This document shows, piece after piece, positions 51,166 to 62,720 of a stretch of 64,000 bases of DNA. A program made the translations under genes and the position numbers. How positions within the stretch are numbered: the stretch's first letter is position 1; every line of letters starts with the position of its first letter. The stretch covers positions 27,344,816 through 27,408,815 of the forward strand of contig OX422183.1 of the NCBI GenBank assembly GCA_949130485.1, in the 5' to 3' direction. The stretch comes from Agelas oroides (taxonomy: Eukaryota > Porifera > Demospongiae > Agelasida > Agelasidae). The notes under the pieces are model-generated. The model saw only the letters and a list, made by a program, of their open reading frames with translations. It had not been told where the DNA came from and searched no databases.

Positions 51166-51790
51166 CACACTAGTGTGGGGCTCGCTCACGCTCGCCCCAA
51201 TTATGTCGTACGTTGTTCCGTATATTGTTAACGCTGTAATTTAACGCGATAGCCGCGGGCCGCATGCGGAGTGTAAGATTTTCGCATACTTTGAGCTTGA
51301 ATGACGACGGTTATGAAAGATAGCCAGGAATGACAGCCGGAGCATGCGCACCTATTGTACGAGAGATAACAGTTGTGTTTTGTCGACGACATTCGGGATG
51401 GGCAGCTGGAGCGTAGCACCTGTACAAGGGCTAACAGGTGGAAGGGGAGAAGGTTCATGCAGCTTACCGAACACAGTAGGCGGCAGAGATTTTGCTTCAT
51501 AGCTGATGCGTGGCGACTTCCCTTTACTGTTTCTCAAAGATGCCTCAAGTCTTGAAGGACTATGCATGCCAGACTGTGTTCTGACTTAGCCTATAACTGC
51601 AACAACCAGAGTAGCTGTGTGCTGGTGGGACAAATTGCTCTAGCCTGTTGTGTAGTACTACCCCATGAAAAGCAACCATGACAATGTTTCTAAGCTATTG
51701 AGCACTTTTGTAGACAGTAGAGTTACAAACCTCGTTTTAGCTACATGCAATGCATGAATGGCCTGTGTCCTGTGTGAATCACAGATCTCC
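51166..51790. mobile_element. Diverged GGGCGAGCG-family copy E with inverted left end
   Basis: CACTAGTGTGGGGCTCGCTC ACGCTCGCCCC (51166-51200) is the complement of the family's left end. The body after it (ATTTAACGCGATAGCCGCGG, CTGATGCGTGGCGA, TAGCCTATAACTGC) is a diverged version in the usual direction. Confidence 0.65.
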
Positions 51791-51814
51791 AAGTATTGTG
51801 GACGGATGGATGGG

Positions 51815-52172
51815 TAATGTCAAAGATTCACAAAAAGTTTGTACCAAACTGCTTTCTCTACCTGATAATGCCAAAAAACTCAATTTTTAGTCACTCAGCT
51901 AAAATAGAAATTTGCACCCTCTCCAAGACTCCACCCCCAGTCTGACCACATCATCAACACACACACAAAACAAGTAAAAACTTTACGTATGGATTTGTCC
52001 TGGGACCACTTCAATTCCAGTCTACAGGCCAAAACACACATTTGACCTCAAAAACAGTAATTTTGGCTGTGCTGGCTTTCAAGAAATATTTGACACACCT
52101 CCACTCAAACCAACCAAAACTGAGCCCAGTTTCAGAAAGCTCAACTCACCCCCTACAAAACTATGTATGCTT
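51815..52172 (-). repeat. Right part of the AGGACAACCTTGAATC element, inverted
   Basis: Reverse complement of about 30808-31195 with roughly 95% identity by eye (for example GTTTGTACCAAACTGCTTTC and GGCCAAAACACACATTTGAC). It stops at the GCTTTTTC boundary where a TAGCTTCGTTCCCAG MITE end starts. Confidence 0.88.
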
Positions 52173-52369
52173 TTTCTAGCTTCGTTCCCAGTCCTCCACC
52201 ACAGCTATTGTCGCTTGCAGTACGAATAACGCGGAGAAGGCCTGGTGAAATTTATCACGTGATATATGCCACTGTCCAACAGTCCCGCAGTACTTATCTA
52301 AACTGAATCTGATTGGTCGTGTTGCATGACGTAATGCATCACCAAGGGTGTCGCGCACTCGCGCACTGC
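52173..52369. mobile_element. TAGCTTCGTTCCCAG MITE half and satellite flank
   Basis: 52173-52265 matches 15370-15460. 52270-52320 (CAGTACTTATCTAAACTGAA and TCTGATTGG) resembles 16318-16355, the flank of the first 9 bp satellite. Confidence 0.75.
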
Positions 52370-52683
52370 AACAGTGCAAACACTGCAAACACAGCAAACA
52401 ATGCAAACACCGCAAACGGTGCAAACACTGCAAACACCGCAAACACTGCAAACACAGCAAACACTGCAAACACCGCAAACAGTGCAAACATCGCAAACGG
52501 TGCAAACACTGCAAACACCGCAAACACTGCAAACACAGCAAACACTGCAAACACCGCGAACAGTGCAAACATCGCAAACACAGCAAACACCGCAAACACA
52601 GCAAACACCGCAAACACTGCAAACACCGCAAACACCGCAAACACTGCAAACACAGGAAACAAAAAGCAAACCAAGCAAACACC
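52370..52683. repeat. 9 bp satellite (CNGCAAACA)n, locus 2
   Basis: About 34 copies of CTGCAAACA, CCGCAAACA, CAGCAAACA, with AGTGCAAACA and CATCGCAAACGGTG variants. A larger period is visible: a block of roughly 117 bp at 52,400 recurs at 52,470. Frames on both strands (TANTAN, FAVFAV, CSVCGV) are artefacts. Confidence 0.94.
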
Positions 52684-53242
52684 AACACTCTAAATTGGAA
52701 AAATATCTGCATGATTGAATTCACACAACATATCACACAAGGTCATGCAGAGAACAACACTGACATCCATTCAGCTCCGGAACCATGACTGCACGGCCAT
52801 GGTCCACAAATTTTTCAACACCCAGCTACGGTCCTATACCCCCGGCTTCCTCTCAAATCTGCACTCCTAGCATCATCAGGCATAATATCCCTTAGTATTT
52901 TCTCTTCATTTCGTAATCTCATCTCCCTATAGTTCCGAATACAACCAACTGCAGATCAACAGATTGACCACACAGGATAAGAAGAAAAGCTAGCAGAGCA
53001 ACACATTTTTTGGGGGGAGAGGGTTTGCCTGAAGGTGTAACAATTCCCAATCCACATTACGGAGACCTGCCAATGCACACATCTGCATGGCTGATCTTGG
53101 AAGCTCAAACTCAGCACTGTACACCCTGCAACTCGTGCAAACATGCACAGACTACACACCCTGCAAAATTTTCGAGACTGAGCCCATCATAGTTTATCAG
53201 GGAGGAGGGTGGGGAAGCTGGGGGATTAGACCACCAATTAAT
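52684..53242. other. No recognisable gene
   Basis: Unique sequence between the satellite and the duplicated 1.27 kb segment. Only short frames without motif. Confidence 0.4.
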
Positions 53243-54512
53243 TTTTGGAATTTAAAGGCTATGAGGTTGCTTCTGAGACCATTTTTGGGCCAAAACGATG
53301 CTTCTCGGAGGCCAGACGACAGTCTTACATGTGGATGATGAACATCTACCCTTTCTGCCCGTTGCGCCATATAGCACTGCATGGTCTCACAAGCCACACC
53401 CTTCGCAGATCGTTCGGTTGGAAGAACGGAAAATTGTTGGAAGACTCGGTCTTTCGCACTGTTCGCAGCCATCTCGTATTATGTTGCAACATGTCACCAA
53501 GCTGTGTGCGTGCCATGGGCGTTTGCCGAGCATTGGCCTATTTGGCGACGCCAAGCAAGCCATGGGTGAGGGAAAAAGTGGTCCGGTTGAAACCGGACTA
53601 ACCGGACCGGTGGCTACGGCCCTGTCAAGGGAGGAGCCAGACATCAGTTTATCAAACGTGAATAGCAAGGCACGCCTTCACCTGCTTTACACTCGCGTGT
53701 TGCGTGCGAAATACTAGCTCGAAGCACCATGTGCACCATGCCATCAACGAATATCAACTCAAATTGGATGTCCAACACTTCCTCTCGCCTGCGTATTATA
53801 TTGTTATTTATATTATATTATTTATATTACGCGGGTCCTTTAAGTTGCATCTTGGGGTGTAATTTATATTATTTACAAGCAAAGTAACCGCACCCCAAGG
53901 AGCTTAATGCTTATAAGAGGTAATGTTTGCTGGTATATAGGCCACTGCTACTTAGCTACAAGACCTGAAGTAGGTTTTAGAGATCAGGATTTTGTGCTGC
54001 AAATTTTCCTGAAGTGGAAAGCCTTAGAGTTCAGAGTTTTGTGGTTTCTTAAGAAAGCTTTACCCTCAAGGGAGGAGCCAGACATCAGTTTATCAATGGT
54101 GAATAGCAAGGCATGCCTTCACCTCCTTTATACTCGCGCATTACGCGCGTAATATCAGTCCGAAGCGCGGTAGCGCACTCAATACACGCAATGATTTTAT
54201 ACGTAGTATATTGAACGTGTGACGTCACGTAAGCGGAAAAATCGCTTCAGGAGTTGCTGTGAGGGGTGACAGTGGTGTAGCTGGTGAAGGGAGAGTTGTT
54301 GGTGTACCAAAGTTTCATTCATGGGATAAGTGCACCATGCCATTAACGAATATCAACTCAGATTGGATGTTCAATGCTTCCTCCGGCCTGTGTATTATAT
54401 TGGGTTATTTATTTACGCGGGTCCTTTAAGTTGCATCTTGGGGTGTAATTGGGCGAGCGTGAGCGAGCCCCACACTAGTGAGTTGAATCGAGATTTTTCA
54501 TCGAATATTATT
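53243..54512. repeat. 1.27 kb near-identical segment, copy 2
   Basis: Partner of 45031-46300. The left junctions differ (AATTAATTTTTGGAATTT here, CCAGAAAATGTTTGGAATTT there), so TTTGGAATTTAAAGG is the true left border. Contains CRE module 3 at 54197-54332. Confidence 0.95.
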
Positions 54513-55467
54513 ATTATTATTATCTGTCGTACGTCGTTCCGTATATTCTTGACGCTGTAATTTAACGCGATAGCCGCGGGCCGCGTGCGGACCTTAAGTA
54601 AGATTTTCGTATAACTTGGCAGCCAGCTAGCTCCAAGGTGACTTTGAAAGATGGCACTTACGAAAGGCAACCAGGAATTGCAGCCAGAGCTTGCGCACAT
54701 ATTGAACAAAGGATAGCCTATAGAAGTTGTGTTTGCAGCGACATCCAGGATAGATGGCTGGATCGTGAGTATCTACTATACGGAGGAGATCGGACATGGT
54801 TGACCTTTGCTAATTGAAACAACTGAGGTCACACTAATTGATCTTGGATATTGCAAGGTAGAAAGTTTTTTTTAGCTTTTTCTATGACTGGATCCAGCCT
54901 TGAATCCTGATTTGAAAACTGGGGTCCACCTCAGTGAAAGTCGAGAAAGCTAGTCTGTTGAGATACGAAAAATCAATTAGTGCGACCTCAGCCATTTTAA
55001 TTAGTTAAGTTCAACCATGTCCGACCTCCTCTGTCTACTATACATATGTATACAAGGGCTATTAAACAGTTGTGTAGAGAGGCTGAAAGCAGAAAGCAGC
55101 AGAGACCCTCCTATCCATGGCTGATGGATGGCGAACCCCATCTGCTATATCTCTTAGATGCCTCAAGTAAGGACTGCGCGACAAGCCAGGCTGTGTTTAG
55201 ACTTAGCCTACAGTTAGCCAGAGTAGATGCTTAGGTTGCACTAATGGCTGCATTGTATAGTACCACCCCATGACAAGCTAGTCTCTGCAACCATCTTCTC
55301 TAAGCTGTTAAGCACTTTTGTAGAGAGTTGAGTGACAAACTTTGTTCAGCTACATGCCACGCCACCTGTGTGCTGTGATGTGACACTTCACTGATCCAGC
55401 CTTTGATATAAGTTAAAGCTGTGTATTGCTTGCTCACGCTCGCCCGACAATGTTCTACATTCTCCTA
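54449..55467. mobile_element. GGGCGAGCG-family element, copy F (with nested MITE)
   Basis: TTGGGCGAGCGTGAGCGAGC at the left, GCTCACGCTCGCCCGACAAT to CTCCTAG at the right. The nested GAGATCGGACATGG MITE is at about 54785-55032. Confidence 0.86.
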
Positions 55468-55943
55468 GTTATTATGATTTATATTGCTTATTAATGATTT
55501 ATATATTACTGTTAATGAGTTTCATAGTGTTTTCCATATTTGGTTATTTCTGTAGGTTAGGATACTGTGGTGTGGATGTTTTCGTTAACACTTCTTTTGC
55601 TGTATAAGATAGTGCAGGTGCACATGTTTGCTACAAAAACTGTGGGTTCCTGTGTTTGTGTATCACCTTTAGGTTATGTCTTTTGGTTCAATATGTATTA
55701 TTTACATTGTGGTTTTCCTGTTAGGTCAGTTGTGCAATCCTTTTGGTTATATATCATTTTGATACTGTAACTATTTAAAGCTCTAGAAGTTCAATTGTGT
55801 GTGTGTGTTCAGTTGAGTTCGATTTTGTTTGCTGCTAAGCTTGATTATCTCTCGGCTGCCGCGCAGACTCGGCCCACTCTATCACATTTGGTGGCAGCGG
55901 TGGGATTCGATCGCTGTCGGACGTTACGCGATACCCACTGCAC

Positions 55944-56960
55944 ATGACTACAAGGTCAGGACAGAGTTTCAAGCCGAAAGAGAGCTCGAAGAGCGAGATG
56001 ACGGAAACAAGCTGTGCCGAAGCCGAAATGGCCCGTGTGTCGGACATGATGAAGCTCCTCCTGGAGGACAGGAAAAAGCGGGAGGAAGAGATAGCGGAGG
56101 AACGTCGGCGTAGGGAAGAGGAGATGGCTGCACAGCGACGCCAGCAGCAGGAGCAGATCGAACGCCTCATGCGACTAGTAGAGGAGTCGCATACCCGCGA
56201 TGGCGGCCGAACAAGCGGAGACAAGTTGAAGTTGTCAAAACTGACGGAGCGGGATGACATCGAGGCCTACCTGACAACTTTCGAACGGATCATGGTCTTA
56301 CACGGGATTGACCGGTCACGACGGGCTTACAAGCTAACTCCCGAGCTTACAGGAAAGGCCCAACTCGCTTACGCAGCCATGGACACCGCCGCCTCTGGGG
56401 ACTACGAAAAGTTGAAAGCTGCAATCCTCCGGAGGTACGATATTAACGAAGAAACGTACCGCCAACGTTTCCGAGCTGCAAGTCGAAAGGACGGGGAGAC
56501 GCACCGTGAACTGGCTACGTAGCTTGCAGACACGGTGGATAAGTGGACACGCGAGTGTTCGTCTGTGCAGGAGCTGAGAGATTTGATTGTTAAGGAGCAG
56601 CTTCTGAATTCCTTCCCCTCGGATATACGTGTCTGGGTCAGCGAGAGGAAACCCAAGACAAGTCGGGAGGCAGGGCAGCTTGCTGACGATTATCTCCAAG
56701 CACGGAGACGGTCACAGGAGCTGAGCAGGAACGAGCAGCCAAGGAGGCTGGAGAAGCGCCCACACGACCCAATACGATGCTATATCTGCAATCGGGAAGG
56801 GCACGGGGCTCGAGAATGTAAGAAGAGTCAGAGTGGTGGAGGCCCACGAGCAGTGAGCAACAGGGAGAATCCACAGCGACAGGACAGGCCCGTGGTGCGT
56901 TGCTTTAATTGTGGGGGGCGAGGGCACATATCCACAAAGTGTCCTAGCAATGCACTGTAT
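55944..56960 (+). mobile_element. Ty3/gypsy fossil: gag part with zinc knuckles
   Basis: Begins MTTRSGQSFKPKES, followed by a strongly charged coiled coil (EERRRREEEMAAQRRQQQEQ), a capsid-like region (DDIEAYLTTFERI) and two CCHC knuckles (CYICNREGHGAREC and CFNCGGRGHISTKC). Part of the fossil above. Confidence 0.85.
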
Positions 56961-57839
56961 TGCAGCAACAGGAGAGGGAGGAATTGTACTCGGAAACCGG
57001 GGCACTCTAGGAGTGGTTTTATCTACCGTGCTGGTGCTGTGGAGGAACAGGCGGTGGAGGACATGCTGTTGGACACAGGTTGTTCCAGGACCCTGGTGCG
57101 ACGAGACTTGGTGCCAGAAAGCAAGCGGCTGGATGGTTCAGTGGCCATCCGTTGTGCTCACGGGGACAGAGTGGAGTATCCGCTAGCTACAGTTGATATT
57201 AGCGTAGGTGGTCAAAAGTTTACCGTTGAGGCTGGGGTAGCAGATGCACCCAGCATCTGTGTTGCTGGGAACAGACGTACCGAACCTGGTGGAGTTGCTA
57301 CACAGTGACAGTGTTCGCGAGAGCGGAGGATCAGAAGCTGTACTGGCGGTGATGACGAGGGCCTAAACAAAGACGTCAGCGGAGGAGGGCCCACCTGCTG
57401 ATGGGAGAGCAGAGGATCCCGATCCAGAGGCCATGAGTGTTGAAATGAGACAGGTGAAAACTTCTAGTGACAGGACAGACAAAGTGGGTGAGGATGCAAC
57501 CATAATCCCCGAGGTGGGGCCAGAGTGGGACTTTGATAATGACCTCTTCACACCAGGAAGGCAGAGGGTGAGACTGACCCTATGCCAGAGACGGGCCTGT
57601 AGACGCAAACATGCTGCAGTTGGGACTGGGGGTACCAACATCACCGTTGAGCTTTCAGCGGAGGAGCTGAGGGAACTACAAGAGAAAGATGACACACTTG
57701 TTGTGCTGAGGAAGGTGGCTGATGGACAGTCCTCAACCATGGCTGGACCTAGGTTCTTCAGGCGAGATCGTCTGCTCTACAGACGGTGGACGCCACCAGG
57801 ATGCAACGAAGAGGGGATGGTGGTGGAGCAGCAAGTCCT

Positions 57840-58860
57840 TCCAGTACGTTGTCGTGAAGTTGTGGTGAAACTTGCCCATGAAATCCCTCTGGCTGGACAC
57901 GTTGGTAAAGACAAAACGGCCAAGAGGATTCTGCAATGATTCTACTGGCCAACACTACACAAAGATGTGGCGGAGCTCTGTCGCAATTGTGAGCAGTGTC
58001 AGAAGTCAGCTAGACGCCGTGCACCCAGAGCCCCTCTCGTGCCCCTACCGGTGGTGACGGAGTCATTCCGACGCATCGCCATGGATGTTGTTGGACCTTT
58101 GCCCAGGAGTCGGTGCGGAAACCGGTATATTCTGGTCCTTTGTGACTACGCGACTCGCTACACGGAGGCAGTGCTGTTGCGTTCCGTCGATGCCGAACAT
58201 GTTGCAGAGGAAATCGTCAAAGTGTTTGCAAGAGTGGGAATACCTGAAGAGATTCTCACAGACCAGGGGAGTAATTTCACTTCCCAGCTGCTTGCGGAGG
58301 TTTACCGTCTACTTCACATCCACCCCATTCGCACTAGTCCATACCATCCCCAGACTGATGGTCTTGTTGAAAGATTTAACCAGACCCTAAAGGGCATGCT
58401 GTCCAAGGCCGCGACCACTGAGGGCAAGGATTGGGATAAGCTGATCCCGTACTTGTTGTTTGCCTACCGTGAAGTACCACAGTCCTCCACTGGATTCTCT
58501 CCGTTCGAGTTGGTCTATGGACGTGCTGTGCGTGGACCTCTGGATATCCTGCGAGAGTCGTGGGAGGCCAGCCGTAGGAGTAATGAGAGTGTTGTGTCAC
58601 ATGTGTTGATGATGCGTGAAAGGCTGGCACAAATGTCGGAGTTGGTGCAAGAAAACATGGAGAGAGCTCAGCAGAAACAAAAGGCCTGGTATGATCGCAA
58701 TGCTCGGGAACGTGAGTTCCAGCCATCCGACGAAGTGTTGGTTTTACTCCCCGCAACAACTAACAAGCTGTTAGCGCAGTGGCAGGGACCCTATCGAGTG
58801 CTGCGCCGGATTGGAAAAGTCGACTATGTGACAGGAGGAAGCGCCACCGCACATTCCATG
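57840..58860 (+). mobile_element. Ty3/gypsy fossil: integrase part
   Basis: An H2C2 zinc-binding segment (HEIPLAGHVGKDKTAKRI and CRNCEQCQ) is followed by a retroviral-type integrase core (MDVVGPLPRS, LTDQGSNFTSQL, PQTDGLVERFNQTLKG) and a C-terminal GPYRVLRRIG segment. Part of the fossil above. Confidence 0.92.
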
Positions 58861-59220
58861 TGAACATGCTGCGTAAGTGGCATGAGCCAGCAGCTTCTGC
58901 CTTCACTGCTATGGAGGATGTGACAGATGAGCTGGATGGAGAGGATGTGCCGGTATGGAATGGAGGAGCAAGCACAGCAGCCAGCAATCCCGTCTTTGGT
59001 GACCAGCTGACGTCTGACCAACAGCATTAGCTCCAGGGGCTGCTGGAAGAATTTGCTGAAGTCATGCAGAACCAACCAGGACCCACTGATGTAGCCGAGC
59101 ACACTGTTGACACAGGAACTGCCCGACCTGTGAAGTTGCCTCCATATAGACTCCCTCATGCGCACCGAGAGACTGTGCAACGAGAGATTGATGAGACGTT
59201 GGAGAGTGGGATCATTGATG

Positions 59221-59420
59221 TGGTGTTAATTATGTTGCGGCTGGCTGCAATGTAGTTGCTACTGAGCATGGCAGGTATAGTATGTCTTGTATGCAGAAAC
59301 TGTGAGCAGTGATGGGTCTGTATGGTATGTTGGGAGTTTTAACTTATGGTGTGAAATTTTATTGCTGCGCTGTATGTGGCAGATATGGATTGTCTTTTAT
59401 GTGGAAGGCTGTGGAGTGAG
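59221..59420. other. No recognisable gene
   Basis: Sequence after the gypsy-like fossil breaks off. Nothing assignable. Confidence 0.4.
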
Positions 59421-59825
59421 CAGCAGGCCCACCAAGAGGGGGGAGGGGAGGGGGGGGGGGGTGGGGGGAGCAGGGGTTACTTCCCCGGGGCCCCCAAACT
59501 TGTTTCGAGCAAAGGGGTCCCACGAGGCTTTTAAATTAATTTTTATTTTTACCTTTCTGGGCTGCATCTTCACGCTATTTCTTTTTCTTTCGCTTTCCAT
59601 TGCATTGTTTGGACCCAATGAATGAACGCTTGGGTAGAATAATCAGTAACGCTTTCAGTAAAGGATGGTTAGTGCAGAAAAATTCTTCGACGCATGTAAA
59701 CATGCGGAACCAACACCGTTAATTAATTGCCACGCCTACTACAAAAATTGCAAAATTTTGGGCCCGCTGGCTTTGCGCGTGAAATCTTTCCCCCGCCCCC
59801 CCTGCTTTCTCGGCGGCCCTGGTGA
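59421..59825. mobile_element. G/C-tract-ended repeat element
   Basis: The left AGGCCCACCAAGAGGGGGGA and the right CCCCCCTGCTTTCTCGGCGG CCCTG are loosely complementary, with poly-G and poly-C stretches inside each end. About 400 bp, no coding. Confidence 0.55.
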
Positions 59826-60178
59826 GCAGTGCTGAGTACCGTGTTGATTTAGTGAGTGTGTAAAGAGCTTTTTGTTGTGCATAGTTAGCAAGATGGCACA
59901 AGATGTAGGGATGGTGTGAATGTGTTGTGGTGTCGTTCCCATCTTGTTTGGCTGGTTTTTGAGGGTTCCATCCCTACATGCGCTTGTTTTCATTCGGAAA
60001 ACTTTTTGTGACTTGTTCCTGCTATTTTGGAAACAGTAAGGCGAGGGGAAGATGCATGGTCTATAAAGTATATATGAAAGCATAGAACTGTGTTGTTCAC
60101 AAAGAACAAAGAATCATCATAAATTGAAATGCTTCCAAATGAAATTGTAAATTCATCTACAGGGTTTAGAAGCCCAAG
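59826..60178. other. No recognisable gene
   Basis: Only short minus-strand frames without motif. Confidence 0.35.
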
Positions 60179-60235
60179 CAAGGCCTCATAAAACCCAGGT
60201 GTAAATTAAGCACCTGGGTTTTATGAAGCCTTGCA
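60179..60235. repeat. 24 bp stem hairpin
   Basis: GCAAGGCCTCATAAAACCCA..GGTG pairs with CACCTGGGTTTTATGAAGCC..TTGC (one mismatch) around a 9-base loop. Confidence 0.85.
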
Positions 60236-61435
60236 CACAGGCTTATAAATCCCATAGATCCCAACGCTGTGGTGTCAAACCGATAGATACTCACTGTAAA
60301 ACTTGCTGTAATGGTGTCTTATGACTCAATACTACATGTATGTGAGCTCTGTGGGGACGAAGTCTATACAGAGAGTTTTTCGGTGAACCCAATAGTAAGT
60401 AGTCCACATGAAGTGAGCGGGAGCTGAACAACCGGCAGTTTCTGTGGCCGCCTCCTTTAGTGTGGAAGTTTTTGAATGAAGCCACCATTGACTTGGTGCT
60501 ACTAGCTTCAATAGGGCAGTTCGAGGACCAAGCTACCAATAGGCTGCTGATTGCACAACACAAAAGGAGGATGTTAAGAAGACACCAGCCAAAATGCTAC
60601 TGTCAACTCGAAGTAAACATTGTATGTGTACTATATGCATTTTTGTTAACACTAGCTGGCAATTTAACACTAGCTGGCAAGTACCAGGTAGTGTTTTAAC
60701 CATCAAGTATACCTTGTATCTAGGTGGGTTATATGACTAGCAACTGACTAGATTACAAAATGACTTCAGCTATGGCGTAAATGGAAGTAGAAACTGCTGC
60801 ACTTGCAAACTACATGTGCTTTAGTGTGGGAGTCCTCTCATTATGACACACTTTCATTTGCAGCAGCTCTAGCAATACATACCTTATAATACTTCTCCTG
60901 GAAACATGCACATCCCCTCTCTGTTTTGCGTTATACTATATACCTGACTTTGGCTGTTGTCGTCCGAAGTTCATCTTTCACGGTAAGCTTGATCTAAACA
61001 CGTGCTCAGTTGAGCTTCCGGGGGGTGTACTAACGATACTTGATATGAATAATCTTATTCTAGCAAAATGGTGTATAGCACTAAGCATTAACATCGGAGT
61101 GCTTGAGAATCACTGAAGAATAGTTTGAGTTCTACGATAACGATAAGTAGTGAGTGCAATATACAGTGATTTATATTGTTGTTTCGCGTTTGAATTGTTG
61201 TAATAGCTTCAGCCGTTATCGTGCTAGCCTGACTTACAGTGGGAGAAGAAGAAAGTCAAAAGATAGACGATTTGCCCGTTTTAGCGACTTGCCTGTCCGG
61301 TACTTCAGTGGTGCTCTCCAGCGAAGTTAACGGTCCCATTGCACATGGAAGCACTCGATATGCCTGAGGCATGGCTCATGGAGGCCTTTGACTAACGTAC
61401 ATATTTCGAGAGTGCCGCCGTTTTATTTCAGGGTC
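60236..61435. other. No gene supported
   Basis: A plus-strand frame at 60460-60650 (MWKFLNEATIDLVLLASIGQ..) has plausible composition and overlaps a minus frame, but has no motif or clear splice sites, so I leave it uncalled. The rest is AT-rich. Confidence 0.35.
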
Positions 61436-61850
61436 ATCCCTACATATGGCGTACTACCGTAGTAGTAACGGTACGCCATGATAATCTTCTCATTGCATTT
61501 ATTGTGATGAGGATTCTATTGGAATAACTCCAGGAGCACAGAACGTCTCTCCCAGGAACAAAATCGCCGCTAGCCACGTGGTCCAGATTCATACGCATGC
61601 ACGTTTTCCGCGGAGTAAAAAATGGCCGACTTATCATGTAGCCGTACCAACAGGAAACACTCTAGCTTCGCAACGAAGCATTTTCAGAGAAAATCGCTTA
61701 AACTTTCGACCTTCATCCGCCGCTGAGAAGGTTAGTATCGTTTGTGGAACGAATAATGAGATGTTGAGCAACAGACATACAGACAGACAGACAGACACAC
61801 ACACAGACTAAGTACTGTAACCCTCGCTGCGCATGCGCGCCGAGGGTTAA
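61436..61850. repeat. Foldback plus CAGA/CA microsatellite and GCGCATGCGC end
   Basis: 61446-61481 is a hairpin (ATGGCGTAC .. GTACGCCAT, with inner TACCG / CGGTA). 61781-61808 is a CAGA and CA microsatellite. 61818-61849 is a palindromic end (TAACCCTCGCTGCGCATGCG then CGCCGAGGGTTA) that matches, inverted, the element start at 62757. Confidence 0.7.
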
Positions 61851-62158
61851 TTACTCATCACTGCTTGGTACATACTAAACAATATGTACTACTGGCAGTA
61901 GATTACAGTTCCAGATTTGCTCATTAACATGAAGCATGTGCTCCTTCATTTATTCTGCTGTTTGAAATTTTTTGTCATCCTTAAGTTCATGCTTGAAACT
62001 ATAAAGCTTCTGGTAATGTCCAAAATGCTTCGAATTGAACTTTAGCCACATTAGTCTAAAGTGACTAGGGATATTTGAAATTATATTCCTAGCTTGGGCA
62101 AAATTTTGTCAATGTTCTACCGCATTCTTAAAATTTGTTTTTTTCCCCTCTTTTTAAG

Positions 62159-62257
62159 AGAACTGCAATGCATGTTGCATCTAAAGAAGGCCATGACTAC
62201 ACAGTGCAGATCCTTGTTAAGAAAGAAGTAAATATCAACATTAAAGATAAAGTTGGG
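62159..62257 (+). CDS. Ankyrin-repeat exon 5 (RTALH type)
   Basis: 99 bp, phase 0, acceptor TTTTTAAG and donor GGG|GTGAGT. Encodes RTAMHVASKEGHDYT .. EVNINIKDKVG. It is more diverged than exons 2 and 4 (TAMH for TALH, KKEVNI for KKGANV), so it may be under weaker constraint. It lies about 24 kb from exon 4, across the mobile-element block. Confidence 0.8.
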
Positions 62258-62720
62258 GTGAGTTTCACCAAAGTATGGATGATTAGTGCAGAGGAAGTTG
62301 GAGGCTAGTAATTATAGTGATATGCACAAGGTAGTAATCAGTGTCACGTGAATGTCATATTGTAGGGGCTGCCTACTGAACTTGATTTACACAAACAGAG
62401 CTTCTTTGTTTGAAACGAAATTTGCTTAGTGGATACTACCAGGTGAGCCCTTGATCACCCACTGTAGCATTCATATACATGTATGTGTAGAATTTTACGC
62501 AGGGATTCCCAAGGAACCACTCAAATGCTTTGCATGTAAGGAAGAACTATAGCAGGCGATCTATAGCTCACCTGCAATATCCACTGAGTGAGTTTCATTC
62601 CAAACAAAGTAGGGCTGTTTGTGTAGATCTGTGTCATCATTCACTGAGGGTCTCTATAGCAACCTGTAGCATTATGTCATTCATGTAGCACTACTTGCTA
62701 CCTCGTGTGTATCACTAGCT
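62258..62720. other. Intron of the ankyrin gene
   Basis: No exon supported. 62595-62700 holds ordinary AT-rich sequence. Confidence 0.4.

Larger units (their letters stand above)
55480..59220 (+). mobile_element. Ty3/gypsy-like LTR element fossil, IN upstream of RT
   Basis: Parts in order on the plus strand: an LTR-like leader (~55,480-55,885, ending ..TATCACA before TTTGGTGGCAGCGG), gag with a coiled coil (~55,944-56,760) and two zinc knuckles (~56,775-56,950), an aspartic protease (MLLDTGCSRTLV, ~57,060-57,100), integrase (~57,840-58,860), then the start of a reverse transcriptase region (~59,080-59,220). Integrase before RT is unusual for Ty3/gypsy and is known from the Gmr1-type group. 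The copy is broken, with a few breaks and no 3' half or second LTR. The coding parts still read well, so it is not very old. Confidence 0.85.

Noticed and set aside
60460-60699. Possible exon MWKFLNEATIDLVLLASIGQ
   Set aside because: No motif, unclear splice sites and an overlapping frame on the other strand.
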